From Mycolicibacterium aichiense (GTDB lineage Bacteria; Actinomycetota; Actinomycetes; Mycobacteriales; Mycobacteriaceae): a stretch of 64,000 nt of DNA. The stretch is taken from NCBI RefSeq assembly GCF_010726245.1, contig NZ_AP022561.1, positions 1,302,001-1,366,000 of the forward strand, in the 5' to 3' direction. Below, piece by piece: positions 23,947-36,566 of this stretch. Below the pieces are notes generated by a model. That model worked only from the letters and a program-made list of their open reading frames with translations, did no database searches and was not told where the DNA came from. Both the position numbers and the translations under genes were made by a program. Each line of letters opens with the position of its first letter. The stretch's first letter is position 1.

Positions 23947-25734
23947 TTACTTGATCTCCGCCAGCACGGTGCCCTGGGTGATCGCGGCACCCGGCTCGAC
24001 GGCCAGACCGGTGATGACACCGTCCTTGTGCGCGGTCACCGGGTTCTCCATCTTCATGGCCTCGAGCACCACCACGAGATCCCCGGCGGCCACGGTCTGG
24101 CCCTCTTCGACGGCTACCTTGACCACGGTGCCCTGCATGGGCGCGGTCACCGCGTCACCCGAGGCGGCGGCGCCGGCCTGGGAGCCACGCTTACGTGCCT
24201 TCGGCTTCTTGCGGATGGCGCCGGATTCGGCGTGGCCGCCGCCATTGCCCAACGCCAGGTCACCGGGCAGCGAGACCTCGACCCGACGGCCGCCGACCTC
24301 GACGACCACTTTCTGGCGCTGCTGAGGCTCTTCCTCGTCGACCTGGCCGCCACCGGTGAACGGCTCGACGGTGTTGTCCCACTCGGTCTCGATCCAGCGG
24401 GTGTGGACGGTGAAGCCGTCGCCGTCACCGATGAAGGCCGGATCGCTGACCACCGCACGGTGGAACGGGATGACCGTGGCCAGGCCCTCGACGTGGAATT
24501 CGTCGAGCGCACGACGGGAACGCGCCAGCGCCTCCTCGCGGGTGGCGCCGTACACGATCAGCTTGGACAGCATCGAGTCGAACTGGCCACCGATCACCGA
24601 ACCGGCCTCGACGCCCGAGTCCAGGCGCACGCCCGGGCCGGTGGGGATGTCGTAGCGGGTCACGGGCCCGGGTGCGGGCAGGAAGCCGCGGCCGGCGTCC
24701 TCGCCGTTGATCCGGAACTCGATCGCGTGGCCGCGGGGAGTCGGGTCCTCGGTGATGTCCAGCTTCTCGCCGTTGGCGATCTTGAACTGCTGCAGCACGA
24801 GGTCGATGCCCGCGGTCTCCTCGGTGACCGGGTGTTCCACCTGAAGGCGGGTGTTGACCTCGAGGAAGGAGATCAGCCCGTCCTGACCGACCAGGTACTC
24901 GACCGTTCCGGCGCCGTAGTAGCCGGCCTCCTTGCAGATGCGCTTGGCCGACTCGTGGATCTCCTTGCGCTGCGCGTCGGTCAGGAATGGCGCGGGGGCC
25001 TCTTCGACCAGCTTCTGGAAGCGGCGCTGCAGCGAGCAGTCACGGGTACCGGCGACGATCACGTTGCCGTGGGTGTCGGCGATGACCTGAGCCTCGACGT
25101 GGCGCGGCTTGTCCAGGTAACGCTCGACGAAGCACTCACCGCGGCCGAACGCCGCGATCGCCTCGCGGGTCGCGGACTCGAACAGCTCGGGGATCTCCTC
25201 GATGGTGCGGGCCACCTTCATGCCGCGGCCGCCGCCACCGAATGCCGCCTTGATCGCCACCGGCACGCCGTACTCCTTGGCGAACGCCACCACCTCGTCG
25301 GCGTCCTTGACCGGGTCGGGGGTGCCGGGCACCAGCGGAGCCTGCGCGCGCGCGGCGATGTGGCGGGCGGTGACCTTGTCACCGAGGTCGCGGATGGACT
25401 GCGGGCTGGGGCCGATCCAGATCAGCCCGGCGTCGAGGACGGCCTGGGCGAAGTCGGCGTTCTCGCTCAAGAAGCCGTAGCCGGGATGGATGGCGTTGGC
25501 GCCGGACTTGGCCGCGGCGTCGAGGATCTTGCCGAAGTCCAGATAGGACTCTGCCGACGTCTGGCCGCCCAGCGCGAACGCCTCGTCTGCCAGCCGGACG
25601 TGCGGTGCGTCGGCGTCGGGCTCGGCGTAGACCGCCACGCTGGCCAGTCCGGCATCCCTTGCCGCTCGGATCACCCGGACCGCGATTTCACCACGGTTGG
25701 CTACGAGGACTTTGGAGATGGTCTGACTGGGCAC
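23947..25734 (-). CDS. accA3: acyl-CoA carboxylase alpha subunit (biotin carboxylase + BCCP)
   Basis: This 595-residue protein has a biotin carboxylase domain (residues 1-450, with the ATP-grasp glycine-rich loop [10 protein letters not shown] and [12 protein letters not shown]), a Lys/Arg-rich linker (KKPKARKRG) and a C-terminal biotinyl domain with EAMKMENP, the biotin lysine being near residue 561. AccA3 is the shared alpha subunit that carboxylates biotin for AccD4, AccD5 and AccD6 complexes making malonyl-, methylmalonyl- and long-chain extender units for mycolic and methyl-branched lipids. The GTG follows GGAGG. A 12-bp palindrome sits in the promoter region. Confidence 0.96.
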   Translation of the reverse strand: MPSQTISKVLVANRGEIAVRVIRAARDAGLASVAVYAEPDADAPHVRLADEAFALGGQTSAESYLDFGKILDAAAKSGANAIHPGYGFLSENADFAQAVLDAGLIWIGPSPQSIRDLGDKVTARHIAARAQAPLVPGTPDPVKDADEVVAFAKEYGVPVAIKAAFGGGGRGMKVARTIEEIPELFESATREAIAAFGRGECFVERYLDKPRHVEAQVIADTHGNVIVAGTRDCSLQRRFQKLVEEAPAPFLTDAQRKEIHESAKRICKEAGYYGAGTVEYLVGQDGLISFLEVNTRLQVEHPVTEETAGIDLVLQQFKIANGEKLDITEDPTPRGHAIEFRINGEDAGRGFLPAPGPVTRYDIPTGPGVRLDSGVEAGSVIGGQFDSMLSKLIVYGATREEALARSRRALDEFHVEGLATVIPFHRAVVSDPAFIGDGDGFTVHTRWIETEWDNTVEPFTGGGQVDEEEPQQRQKVVVEVGGRRVEVSLPGDLALGNGGGHAESGAIRKKPKARKRGSQAGAAASGDAVTAPMQGTVVKVAVEEGQTVAAGDLVVVLEAMKMENPVTAHKDGVITGLAVEPGAAITQGTVLAEIK

Positions 25735-25759
25735 CGCGCCTCCTGCTTTGCGTGACTCT

Positions 25760-25771
25760 AAGAACGTTCTT
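25760..25771. promoter_or_regulatory. 12-bp perfect palindrome in the accA3 promoter region
   Basis: AAGAACGTTCTT is self-complementary, 25 bp upstream of the accA3 GTG and next to an AT-rich stretch reading TATTTTTAA on the minus strand, a plausible -10. Candidate operator for a lipid-synthesis regulator; not identified. Confidence 0.4.
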
Positions 25772-26044
25772 TAAAAATAGGTTCGCACGGCAGTGTAAGC
25801 GTCGCTGCTTAGACACGAATCAGCTGGTACCCCTACCAATGAGTAAGTTCAGCATCCGGCCAGCAAGCCGGTCGGATCTGTGACGGGTGCCGCGACGCCG
25901 AGCCCGGTTGTTCGCCGGCTGTCGACCTCCTCGATCAGGCCGAGAATGGGTGTGACGCAATCGACGTAACGGCGGGCTTCGCCGAAGCCCGGGCGACCAG
26001 CTCGCGCACTGCCGTTGGTCCGGCGAAGCGGTGGCGGCCGTCAG
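25772..26044. other. intergenic region between sufE and accA3
   Basis: This is the only gap over 300 nt in the window (25735-26044 as a whole). The accA3 side is AT-rich and promoter-like. The rest is GC-rich, and on the minus strand shows coding-like composition split between two frames: first DGRHRFAGPTAVRELVAR, then, in another frame, GEARRYVDCVTPILGLIEEV. A start codon is lacking and a frameshift would be required. It may be a gene remnant. Confidence 0.3.
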
Positions 26045-26464
26045 CTACGGTGTCGCGCGCAGACGGCGTTTGATCCTGGCCAGCATCGCCGACATTCCGC
26101 GCAGCCGAAGCGGACTGATCAGGGCGGCCAAACCCAGTTCGGAGTAGAAATCGTCGGGCACGGCCAGGATGTCGTCTTTCGGCTGGCCGTCGAGGCCGGC
26201 CGCCAGGATCGACGCGAAGCCGCGGGTGGTCGGCGCCTCGGCGGGGGCGCTGAAGAACAGCCGGACATGCTCGGTGTCGGAGGCATCGACATGCAGGAAC
26301 AGCGGCGACTGGCACTCCGGCACCGGTTCCATGGCCGCCTCCTCGAGGTCGGCGGGCAGATCAGGAAGGTCGTCGGCGAACTCGAGCAGCAGCTTGAGCT
26401 TGTCCTGGCCCTGCACGTCGGCGAAGTCGGACACGACCTCGGCGAGCGCAGCAGGCATGCTCAC
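26045..26464 (-). CDS. SufE-family sulfur acceptor protein
   Basis: This 139-residue SufE-like protein has its conserved cysteine in ECQSPLF, where SufE accepts persulfide from a cysteine desulfurase. It matches Rv3284 in position. It overlaps sseA by 4 nt (ATGA), so the two sulfur-handling genes are coupled. The suf operon itself is not nearby, so the partner desulfurase lies elsewhere. Confidence 0.88.
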   Translation of the reverse strand: MSMPAALAEVVSDFADVQGQDKLKLLLEFADDLPDLPADLEEAAMEPVPECQSPLFLHVDASDTEHVRLFFSAPAEAPTTRGFASILAAGLDGQPKDDILAVPDDFYSELGLAALISPLRLRGMSAMLARIKRRLRATP

Positions 26465-27357
26465 GATGCCCCGGGCGCTGATCCTGGTTCAGCACCGGCC
26501 ACGATCGGCACCCGTACGGTGTTGCCCCACTCGGTCCACGACCCGTCGTAATTGCGAACGCCGGGGATGCCCAACAGGTAGGTGAGCACGAACCAGGTGT
26601 GGCTGGACCGCTCGCCGATGCGGCAGTAGGCGATGATGTCGTCGCCGGGCTTGACGAACGAGTACACCTCCTCGAGTTCGGCGCGGTTGCGGAAGCGGCC
26701 GCTGTCCTCGGCGGCCTTGGCCCACGGCACCGACACGGCGGTGGGGATGTGGCCGCCGCGCAGCGCACCCTCTTCGGGATAGTCGGGCATGTGGGTTCGT
26801 TCGCCGGTGTACTCCTGGGGTGAGCGCACGTCGATCAGCGTCGAATGGCCCAGGGACGCAAGCACATCGTCCTTGTAGGCCCGGATCGCGGCATCGTTGC
26901 GCTCGACCACCGGATAGCCGGAACCCGCCTTGGTCGGGACGTCGAGGGTGGTGTCGCGGCCGTCGGAGATCCACAGGTCGCGGCCACCGTTGAGCAGCCG
27001 GACATCCTGATGGCCGAAGAGGGTGAAGACCCACAGCGCGTAGGCGGCCCACCAGTTGCTCTTGTCGCCGTAGATGACGACGGTGTCGTCGCGGGAAATG
27101 CCCTTGCGGTCCATCAGTTCGGCGAATTGCGCCCCGCTGACGTAGTCGCGCACCTGCGGATCGTTGAGATCGGTGTGCCAGTCGATCTTGACCGCGCCCG
27201 GGATGTGGCCGATGTCGTAGAGCAACACGTCCTCGTCGGACTCCACAATGGCCAGCCCGGGGGTACCGAGGTGCGCCGACAGCCAGTCGGCGGTGACCAG
27301 GCGCTCCGGATGGGCGTAGTCCTTCAAGGCGGGGCTGGGATCTGCGGGAAGCGGCAC
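26461..27357 (-). CDS. sseA: thiosulfate/3-mercaptopyruvate sulfurtransferase (rhodanese)
   Basis: This 298-residue protein has two rhodanese domains. The second carries the active-site cysteine in [12 protein letters not shown]; the first (about residues 15-140) lacks one, as usual. It moves sulfane sulfur from thiosulfate or mercaptopyruvate to an acceptor, possibly the adjacent SufE protein. It is coupled to sufE downstream and 20 nt after maf. Orthologue of Rv3283 sseA. Confidence 0.92.
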   Translation of the reverse strand: MPLPADPSPALKDYAHPERLVTADWLSAHLGTPGLAIVESDEDVLLYDIGHIPGAVKIDWHTDLNDPQVRDYVSGAQFAELMDRKGISRDDTVVIYGDKSNWWAAYALWVFTLFGHQDVRLLNGGRDLWISDGRDTTLDVPTKAGSGYPVVERNDAAIRAYKDDVLASLGHSTLIDVRSPQEYTGERTHMPDYPEEGALRGGHIPTAVSVPWAKAAEDSGRFRNRAELEEVYSFVKPGDDIIAYCRIGERSSHTWFVLTYLLGIPGVRNYDGSWTEWGNTVRVPIVAGAEPGSAPGAS

Positions 27358-27377
27358 GACGACGAGCCTACCGCTGA

Positions 27378-28019
27378 TCAGCGCACCGGATTAGCCGCCC
27401 ACAGATCGCCGATCGGCAGGCCGACGTCGCTCAGCAGCCGGCGCGTCACCGACAGGCCCAGGCCCACCACGTTGGACGGATCGCCGTCGATACCGTCGAC
27501 GAACCAGCCGCCGAGGCCGTCGAGCGTGAACGCGCCGGCAACACCTAGCGGCTCACCGCTGGCCACGTAGGCCGCCAACTCGGCCGGAGTCGGGGTGGCG
27601 AACCGGACCCGGGTCACCTCCGCCTGCGTCGCGGTGTGGGCGGCCGCACCGCGCAATACCCGGATCACGCAGTGCCCGGTATAGAGCAGGCCGACCCGGC
27701 CTGCCATCGAATCCCATTGCGCCGCAACCTGTTGGGGGGTTCCCGGTTTGCCGCGCAGTTCCCCGTCGAGGTAGAGCATCGAATCACAGCCGATGACAAC
27801 GCAATCCGCCGCGACATCGGGATCCAGCACCTTGTGTACGGCGCCCGCCTTCGCCTGAGCCAGCGCGGTGACCACGTCACCGGGCTCGGCGTCGGCGCCC
27901 AGGTTGGCCACGATGGCGTCCTCGTCGACACCGGAGACGACGACCAGCGGGTCGATACCTGCGTTGCGCAGCACCCGCAGCCGGCCGGTCGAGGCCGAGC
28001 CGAGAACCACTCGAGTCAC
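27378..28019 (-). CDS. maf: Maf-family nucleoside triphosphate pyrophosphatase
   Basis: This 213-residue Maf/Ham1-like house-cleaning pyrophosphatase carries the opening signature [16 protein letters not shown] (canonical S-x-S-x-R-R) and the conserved acidic [16 protein letters not shown]. It hydrolyses non-canonical or modified (d)NTPs to monophosphates. It lies 7 nt after accE5 in the accD5-accE5-maf-sseA-sufE string. Confidence 0.92.
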   Translation of the reverse strand: MTRVVLGSASTGRLRVLRNAGIDPLVVVSGVDEDAIVANLGADAEPGDVVTALAQAKAGAVHKVLDPDVAADCVVIGCDSMLYLDGELRGKPGTPQQVAAQWDSMAGRVGLLYTGHCVIRVLRGAAAHTATQAEVTRVRFATPTPAELAAYVASGEPLGVAGAFTLDGLGGWFVDGIDGDPSNVVGLGLSVTRRLLSDVGLPIGDLWAANPVR

Positions 28020-28026
28020 GATGCGC

Positions 28027-28305
28027 TCATCGGCGCATGTGGGTCCGCTCCAGCAAGGTCACGCGATTCCAGCTGTGGATCGAGTAGCGCAGCTTGTCGA
28101 CCGGATGGCCCCACAGGTTGAGCTCCTGCGGACCCGGGGCGGCGTTGCCGCCGCTGGCCGCGGCCAGCACGGTCACCAGAGCGGCGATGTCCTCGTCGCT
28201 CGGGTTGCCCCTCTCGATGCGGATCTCGGGGGTCAGCGGCTCGGGGTTGTCGAGGGTGATGTCCCGCGGGTCGCTGAGTTCGGTGATGTCCTCGTGCTTG
28301 CTCAT
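28027..28305 (-). CDS. accE5: acyl-CoA carboxylase epsilon subunit
   Basis: This 92-residue protein has an acidic, flexible N-terminus and a C-terminal conserved [18 protein letters not shown] motif that docks onto the AccD5 core and AccA3, raising activity toward propionyl-CoA. It sits between accD5 (19 nt) and maf. AAGGGG stands before the ATG. Length and context match Rv3281. Confidence 0.9.
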   Translation of the reverse strand: MSKHEDITELSDPRDITLDNPEPLTPEIRIERGNPSDEDIAALVTVLAAASGGNAAPGPQELNLWGHPVDKLRYSIHSWNRVTLLERTHMRR

Positions 28306-28324
28306 CGGCGGCAGCCCCTTGTCG

Positions 28325-30560
<2,236 letters not shown>

Positions 30561-31222
30561 CGCGACGCGCGCCGGCGTCGCAGCGGGGTGACGGTGGCGC
30601 CGGCCTCGTACTCGTCCTCCATGGCCTCGGCGAAGCCGCCGCCGGTGAGGGTGGATTCCAGTCCCTTGTCGTGGCTGGGGCCGAACTCGTCGGGGAAGAC
30701 CCAACGGCGGAAGGCCCAGAACCGGAACGCCATCTGCAGCAGGTTGCCCAGCACATAGGCGGAGATGAAGTCCGCGATGTTCTCGTTGGTCAGGGAGACG
30801 TGCGGCACCCGCAGCTCCAGCACGTAGCTGGAGAACCACAGCGGGGCCATGCTCAGCAGCACACCGACTCCGCTGACCCCGAAGAACAGCAACGCCTCAT
30901 GGTGACGTTCGCGGCCGCCGCGGTTGCGGAAGCTCCACTCGCGGTTCAGCACGTAGGAGGCGATCACCGCGACGATGCCCGCGATCACCTTGGCGGTGAC
31001 CGGCTTGGGCTCGAGGATCGTCAGCTTCAGCGTGTAGAAGATCGCGGAGTCGATGATGAACGTCGTGGCGCCCACGATCGCGAACTTGATGAGCTCGTGA
31101 TGCCGCTCGGCGAAGGGCCGGATCGGTCGGGGCAGCCGAGCGATGGTGGCATCAGCAAAAGACACAAGGAGCAAGTCTACGGAAGTCACCGTAGGTGTGC
31201 GTACTCGCGCAGGTCTGACACC

Positions 31223-32440
31223 ATGATGGCCGTGTCGAAGCGCCCCACACCCCCTATCGTCGCCATGGTCGGCGGCGGGCAGCTGGCCAGGATGACCCAT
31301 CAGGCGGCGATCGCCCTCGGACAGAGCTTGCGGGTCCTTGCCGTCAGCCCGGACGACCCGGCCGCTCAGGTGACCCCCGACGTCGTCATCGGCGGCCACA
31401 CTGACCTCGAGGCGCTGCGCCGCGCGGCCGCGGGCGCGTCGGCGCTGACGTTCGATCACGAGCACGTGCCCACCGAGCTGCTCGACACGCTGGTGGCCGA
31501 GGGCGTCACCGTGGCGCCGCCACCCGAAGCGCTGGTGCACGCCCAGGACAAGCTGGTGATGCGCCGCAAGCTGGCGGATCTGGGCGCGCCGATCCCTCGC
31601 TTTACCGCGGTAGAGCAGGTCGACGACGTCGATGCGTTCGCCGCCGACGTCGGCGGTCCGGTGGTGATCAAGACCGTGCGCGGCGGTTACGACGGCCGCG
31701 GCGTTGTCCTGGCTCGTGATCTTGCCCACGCCCGGGAGGCCGTCGCCGGATACCTGGCCGACGGCGTACCGGTGCTGCTCGAGGAGCGGGTGTCGATGCG
31801 CCGCGAACTCGCGGCTCTGGTGGCGCGCTCCCCGTTCGGGCAGGGTGCGGCGTGGCCGATCGTGGAAACCGTGCAGCGCGACGGCATCTGCGTCACCGTC
31901 GTCGCACCGGCGCCGGGCCTGTCCGAAGACCTGGCCGCCGAAGCCGAGCAGCTGGGACTGCGGCTGGCCGGCGAGCTGGGCGTGGTCGGGGTGCTGGCGG
32001 TCGAACTGTTCGAGACGACCGATGGCGCGCTGCTGGTCAACGAGCTGGCGATGCGGCCGCACAACTCCGGGCACTGGACCATGGACGGGGCGGTGACCAG
32101 CCAGTTCGAGCAGCACGTCCGGGCGGTCCTGGACTATCCGCTTGGCGACACCCGGCCGATCGCGCCGGTGACGGTGATGGCCAACGTGTTGGGTGCGCCG
32201 CAGGCTCCGGCGATGAGCGTCGACGAGCGGCTGCACCACCTTTTCGGCCGGATCCCGGAGGCCAAGGTCCACCTGTACGGCAAGGCTGAACGCCCTGGTC
32301 GCAAGGTGGGCCATGTCAACATCGTCGGCGCGGCGGATGGTGATGTGGACCGGGTACGTGAACGCGCGGAACGGGCGGCACACTGGTTGTCGCACGCGCA
32401 ATGGACGGATGGATGGGACGGGCATTCCGCCAATGACTGA
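31223..32440 (+). CDS. purK: N5-carboxyaminoimidazole ribonucleotide synthase
   Basis: This 405-residue ATP-grasp enzyme has an N-terminal Rossmann-like start ([17 protein letters not shown]), ATP-grasp residues in [14 protein letters not shown] and a metal site in [24 protein letters not shown]. It carboxylates AIR to N5-CAIR using ATP and bicarbonate. It overlaps purE by 8 nt, which then converts N5-CAIR to CAIR. Two adjacent ATGs are possible starts. Confidence 0.95.
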   Translation: MMAVSKRPTPPIVAMVGGGQLARMTHQAAIALGQSLRVLAVSPDDPAAQVTPDVVIGGHTDLEALRRAAAGASALTFDHEHVPTELLDTLVAEGVTVAPPPEALVHAQDKLVMRRKLADLGAPIPRFTAVEQVDDVDAFAADVGGPVVIKTVRGGYDGRGVVLARDLAHAREAVAGYLADGVPVLLEERVSMRRELAALVARSPFGQGAAWPIVETVQRDGICVTVVAPAPGLSEDLAAEAEQLGLRLAGELGVVGVLAVELFETTDGALLVNELAMRPHNSGHWTMDGAVTSQFEQHVRAVLDYPLGDTRPIAPVTVMANVLGAPQAPAMSVDERLHHLFGRIPEAKVHLYGKAERPGRKVGHVNIVGAADGDVDRVRERAERAAHWLSHAQWTDGWDGHSAND

Positions 32441-32939
32441 TAAACCGGTGGTCGGGCTGATCATGGGTTCCGACAGCGACTGGCCCGTCATGGAGGCGGC
32501 GGCCGAGGCGCTGGCCGAGTTCGAGGTGCCCTTCGAGGTCGGCGTCGTCTCGGCCCATCGCACGCCGGGACGGATGCTGGAGTACGCCGGCGCAGCGGCG
32601 GCCCGCGGCATCCAGGTGATCATCGCCGGGGCCGGCGGGGCGGCTCACCTGCCCGGCATGGTGGCCTCGGCGACGGCCCTGCCGGTGATCGGGGTGCCGG
32701 TGCCGCTGGCCAAGCTGGACGGCCTGGATTCGCTGCTGTCGATCGTGCAGATGCCCGCGGGGGTGCCGGTCGCCACCGTGTCGATCGGGGGAGCCCGCAA
32801 TGCAGGGTTGCTGGCGGTGCGCATCCTGGGGGCCTCAGATGTCGCGCTGCGTAAGCGTATGGAGAGCTTCCAGGACGACTTGGAAGCTCAAGTACTGGCG
32901 AAGGACCGGGCGCTGCGGGAGCGATTACTCGGTGAGTGA
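32433..32939 (+). CDS. purE: N5-CAIR mutase
   Basis: This 168-residue class I PurE has the N-terminal [13 protein letters not shown] and the catalytic histidine region [13 protein letters not shown]. It moves the carboxyl group within N5-CAIR. The ATG lies inside the purK stop region, as in other mycobacteria. fadE25 follows 41 nt later with its own SD. Confidence 0.95.
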   Translation: MTDKPVVGLIMGSDSDWPVMEAAAEALAEFEVPFEVGVVSAHRTPGRMLEYAGAAAARGIQVIIAGAGGAAHLPGMVASATALPVIGVPVPLAKLDGLDSLLSIVQMPAGVPVATVSIGGARNAGLLAVRILGASDVALRKRMESFQDDLEAQVLAKDRALRERLLGE

Positions 32940-32980
32940 CGAGCCGGGTAAAGTTACCGGCGAGTAGCAAGGAGGCTGTG

Positions 32981-34141
32981 ATGGCTGGGAACCCCGATTT
33001 CGACGTATTCAAGTTGCCCGAGGAGCACGACGAGCTGCGGACCGCGATCCGCGCGCTGGCGGAGAAAGAGATCGCGCCGTATGCGGCCGACTGCGATGAG
33101 AACTCACGCTTTCCGCAGGAGGCGCTGGATGCGCTGAACGCCTCGGGGTTCAACGCGGTCCACGTGCCGGAGGAGTACGGCGGCCAGGGAGCGGACTCGG
33201 TGGCGGCGTGCATCGTCATCGAAGAGGTCGCCCGAGTCGACGCGTCGGCGTCGCTGATTCCCGCCGTCAACAAGCTGGGCACGATGGGGCTGATCCTGCG
33301 TGGGTCAGAAGAACTGAAGAAGAAGGTGTTGCCGTCGATCGCCTCCGGTGAGGCGATGGCGTCGTACGCACTCTCCGAGCGCGAGGCCGGCAGCGACGCG
33401 GCGTCGATGCGCACTCGGGCCAAGGCTGACGGTGACGACTGGATCCTCAACGGCGCCAAGGCGTGGATCACCAACGGCGGCAAGTCATCCTGGTACACCG
33501 TGATGGCGGTGACCGATCCCGACAAGGGCGCCAACGGTATCTCGGCGTTCATGGTGCACATCGACGATGAGGGCTTCACGATCGGGCCCAAGGAGCGCAA
33601 GCTCGGCATCAAGGGCTCGCCGACCACCGAGCTGTACTTCGAGAACTGCCGCATCCCGGGCGACCGGATGGTGGGGGAGCCTGGCACCGGCTTCAAGACC
33701 GCGCTGGCCACTCTCGACCACACCCGCCCGACGATCGGTGCACAGGCGGTCGGTATCGCGCAGGGCGCGCTGGATGCCGCGATCGCATACACCAAGGACC
33801 GCAAGCAGTTCGGCACCTCGATCTCGGATTTCCAGGGTGTGCAGTTCATGCTCGCCGACATGGCGATGAAGGTCGAAGCGGCCCGGCTGATGGTCTACTC
33901 CGCCGCGGCCCGTGCCGAGCGCGGTGAACCCAACCTCGGGTTCATCTCGGCGGCGTCGAAGTGCTTCGCCTCCGATGTCGCCATGGAGGTGACCACCGAT
34001 GCCGTGCAGCTGTTCGGCGGTGCCGGCTACACCGTGGACTTCCCGGTGGAGCGGATGATGCGCGACGCCAAGATCACCCAGATCTACGAGGGCACCAACC
34101 AGATTCAGCGGGTTGTGATGTCTCGCGCGCTGCTGCGCTGA
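32981..34141 (+). CDS. fadE25: acyl-CoA dehydrogenase
   Basis: This 386-residue flavoprotein has the acyl-CoA dehydrogenase signature ALSEREAGSDAASM and the C-terminal catalytic glutamate in QIYEGTNQIQR. It introduces an alpha-beta double bond in acyl-CoA, passing electrons to ETF. Resemblance is to the short/branched-chain group and to Rv3274c. GGAGG lies before the ATG. Confidence 0.92.
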   Translation: MAGNPDFDVFKLPEEHDELRTAIRALAEKEIAPYAADCDENSRFPQEALDALNASGFNAVHVPEEYGGQGADSVAACIVIEEVARVDASASLIPAVNKLGTMGLILRGSEELKKKVLPSIASGEAMASYALSEREAGSDAASMRTRAKADGDDWILNGAKAWITNGGKSSWYTVMAVTDPDKGANGISAFMVHIDDEGFTIGPKERKLGIKGSPTTELYFENCRIPGDRMVGEPGTGFKTALATLDHTRPTIGAQAVGIAQGALDAAIAYTKDRKQFGTSISDFQGVQFMLADMAMKVEAARLMVYSAAARAERGEPNLGFISAASKCFASDVAMEVTTDAVQLFGGAGYTVDFPVERMMRDAKITQIYEGTNQIQRVVMSRALLR

Positions 34142-34142
34142 T

Positions 34143-34928
34143 CTAGTCGGCGGCCCTCAGGTGGGTGATGTCGCCCGCCGACACCGTGATGACCTCGGTG
34201 CCCGTGTCGATACGGAGCCGGCCCAGTTCGTCGACATCGACTGCGGTACCGGTGATTTCGTGATCGCCGGGCATCAACGCCCGCACCCGACTGCCCAGGG
34301 TGCTGCTTCGTTGCCGGTAGTCCTCGACCAGGGTCGGGTCGGGTCCCGGTGTGCTTTGCCACTTTTCGATGCGGGCGGACAGCTCACGCACGATCGCCGC
34401 GGTCAGCACATCGCGGTCGAGCTGGGCGGCGCCCAGCATCTGCAGGGAGGTTGCCCTGGGGTCGGGCGCCTCGTCGGGGGTCAGCGTGACGTTGAGTCCC
34501 AGGCCCACCACGATGACCGGATCGGGTGCGGCCACCTCGGCCAGGATGCCGGCGAGCTTGCCGGACCCCACCAGGACGTCGTTGGGCCACTTCACGCCGG
34601 CCTCGATGCCGGTCACCTCCGCGACGGCGTCGACCAGTGCTATCCCGGTGAGCAACGGCAGCCAGCCCCAACTCTCCGGGGGCACGCCGTCGGCGCCGAC
34701 GCCGATCGACAGGGCGATCTGGGAGCGTGGCGGCGCCGACCAGCTGCGGCCATTGCGGCCACGGCCGGCGCTCTGGTGCTCGGCGAGCAGCACGGCGCCT
34801 CGAATGTCTTCACCGGAGGCGTGCCGAGCCAACAAGTCGGCATTGGTCGACCCGGTTTCGGCTACCACGTCGATGCGGCGGACCGGAAGTGCGGACAGGG
34901 AGGCGAGATTCAACGGCGCGCGGCTCAC
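34143..34928 (-). CDS. birA: biotin--protein ligase (class I, no DNA-binding domain)
   Basis: The protein is about 261 residues with the biotin-adenylate loop GRGRNGRSW and KWPNDVLV. It attaches biotin to the lysine of AccA-type proteins such as AccA3 encoded at 24-26 kb. It lacks the N-terminal repressor HTH of E. coli BirA. The GTG start fits the family; longer in-frame extensions do not. In M. tuberculosis birA lies next to accD5 (recalled); here it is about 4 kb away, after fadE25 and convergent with it (stops 1 nt apart). Confidence 0.93.
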   Translation of the reverse strand: MSRAPLNLASLSALPVRRIDVVAETGSTNADLLARHASGEDIRGAVLLAEHQSAGRGRNGRSWSAPPRSQIALSIGVGADGVPPESWGWLPLLTGIALVDAVAEVTGIEAGVKWPNDVLVGSGKLAGILAEVAAPDPVIVVGLGLNVTLTPDEAPDPRATSLQMLGAAQLDRDVLTAAIVRELSARIEKWQSTPGPDPTLVEDYRQRSSTLGSRVRALMPGDHEITGTAVDVDELGRLRIDTGTEVITVSAGDITHLRAAD

Positions 34929-35134
34929 CTGAGCGAGCCTAGATGCTTCGCTATCGCAATCTTGTGTGGCCGGTCTCCGGGGACTCAGGAGCAGAGTGGC
35001 ACTGCCCGCGCGCAGTGGCGACACGTCCGCCCACGAAGTGCGGGACCAGCCCACCATGGTGACCATGTTGCGCAGGCCGCGCCGCTCGGCACAAACGACC
35101 AGTTCGTCCTATCAGTGCGGTGCCCAGACAGTCT

Positions 35135-35689
35135 TTACTTGGCGGCTGTCTTGAGAAGCGAGTTGATGTCGCACCGTCGCTGATCGGGCTCACTCGCCGG
35201 AAATCTGAAATTCGGGCTGGCCTTGTGAATCGGAAGAGCTTGTTGGTAGAGATCGATGCATGACTTGGGGGTGTCGGGGAGCGGCTTTACGGGATCGACG
35301 ATGGATGCCGCCCACACCGTAAGGGCAAGCGCGCCGACTCCGATGAGTAACGCCACCACTGCGGAGGTGTACCAGAGCCCTCGCCCATCCGTTGTCCGCG
35401 ACCGTCCGAGAGTGGTTCCATATGCGATGAGGAAGGCGCCAAGGAAGAAGCTCACAATGATGAGGGCAAAGAGCAGGCTCCCCGAGGATGCCCGAACAAA
35501 AAGGGCCTTCCAAAGCCGAACTGCGAGTGCAAGATTCACAATACAAACGCATACGCCGAGTCCTACCGCCAGATATGACGCCAACCGTCCGGGCGCGCGC
35601 TCGGTCAATACTGCGGCGCGCTCGCCATCATCAACTCCGATACCCGCTGTCGGTTCGGTCATCGCATTCTCCCCGGCGTGCATTGCCAT
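35135..35689 (-). CDS. hypothetical membrane protein of low-GC composition
   Basis: This 184-residue protein has three or four hydrophobic segments (SYLAVGLGVCVCIVNLALAV, LLFALIIVSFFLGAFLIAYG, SAVVALLIGVGALALTVWAA) and an extracytoplasmic-looking tail with two cysteines (KSCIDL, RRCDIN). GGGAGG precedes the first ATG. Two hand-counted 60-nt lines give 53% and 58% GC, clearly below neighbours, suggesting recent acquisition. No function or family recognised. Confidence 0.65.
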   Translation of the reverse strand: MAMHAGENAMTEPTAGIGVDDGERAAVLTERAPGRLASYLAVGLGVCVCIVNLALAVRLWKALFVRASSGSLLFALIIVSFFLGAFLIAYGTTLGRSRTTDGRGLWYTSAVVALLIGVGALALTVWAASIVDPVKPLPDTPKSCIDLYQQALPIHKASPNFRFPASEPDQRRCDINSLLKTAAK

Positions 35690-35852
35690 CCCTGCCTCCC
35701 AACAGTTCGACTGGTGTTAAGCGTGTCACGCCGCAGAGCACCTTGGAGGCGCTTTTGAATCCCTGGGATAATCCAGACCGATAGCTGGTGGCTTGCTGTG
35801 GATGCACGCCGATCAGCGTTCTAGGCTTTCGGGCAGAACGGGTTGAGCGAGC

Positions 35853-36566
35853 CTAGTGGGCTAGATCCTTGGTGACCTTCTCGGTGGTCCGCCGTCGTTC
35901 CAGCGCCGTCGTGTCGGGGTTGGCCACCTGGACCAGTGACGCGCCCGCGATGAACACCGCCAGCAGATTGGCGACGACGTCGTCAGGGGTGGACCACGGC
36001 AGCGAAGACATCACCCGGTCGCCGGCCGCCAGAGAAGCCGCGGCGGCGGAATCTGAAGCGGCAGAGAGCACTTCGTCGACGGACCTGCCGTCCAGTGCCG
36101 GCCCTGGCCGCGTCTCGGCGGCGTACTGGTCACCGTGCACCCGCACCGCCGTCGCGTAATCGGTGACGCCGATCGGCAGATCGGGTGCCGGCTTGCCGAA
36201 CGGATCCAGCGACAGCACCGCGACGTCACCGCCGGCGACCGCCGCGTCGGCCTCGTCCAGCCGCTCAGCGGTGCACAGTGCGAGATCCGCCGCTCCCGAC
36301 AGCACGACCTCGGCGCCGATCCACCACACGCCCAGCAGCACCGCCGCGGTCTGCCAGTGGGCGGGCAACAACACGGCAATCCGGGTGCCCGGGCCCGCGC
36401 CGAGTTCGTCGCGCAACAGGTTGGCGGTCTTGGCCGCCCAGTTGGCCAGCGTCACCGTCGACAGCTCGATGCGCTCACCGGTCGCGTCGTCGTAGTACGT
36501 GATCCGCGGACCCATCGGGTCGGCCCGCAGCAACGGATCCAGAACGGCCGCAGTCAGATTGGTCAT
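35853..36566 (-). CDS. TIGR03089-type protein (N-terminal fragment-like AMP-binding fold)
   Basis: This protein of about 237 residues resembles only the N-terminal part of acyl-adenylating enzymes (ITYYDDATGERIELS, ANWAAKTANLL, RIAVLLPAHWQTAAVLLGVW). It lacks the ATP-binding and C-terminal domains, so it is unlikely to activate acids. The family is conserved in actinobacteria (Rv3268 here). Its ATG overlaps the LCP gene stop by 1 nt, implying a shared operon with the envelope ligase. Confidence 0.82.
   Translation of the reverse strand: MTNLTAAVLDPLLRADPMGPRITYYDDATGERIELSTVTLANWAAKTANLLRDELGAGPGTRIAVLLPAHWQTAAVLLGVWWIGAEVVLSGAADLALCTAERLDEADAAVAGGDVAVLSLDPFGKPAPDLPIGVTDYATAVRVHGDQYAAETRPGPALDGRSVDEVLSAASDSAAAASLAAGDRVMSSLPWSTPDDVVANLLAVFIAGASLVQVANPDTTALERRRTTEKVTKDLAH

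Noticed and set aside
24028..25755. Long open frame of about 575 codons opposite accA3
   Set aside because: Antisense to a full, motif-complete biotin carboxylase; rich in His/Val/Gly/Asp as expected of a GC-rich shadow; no domain, SD or promoter.
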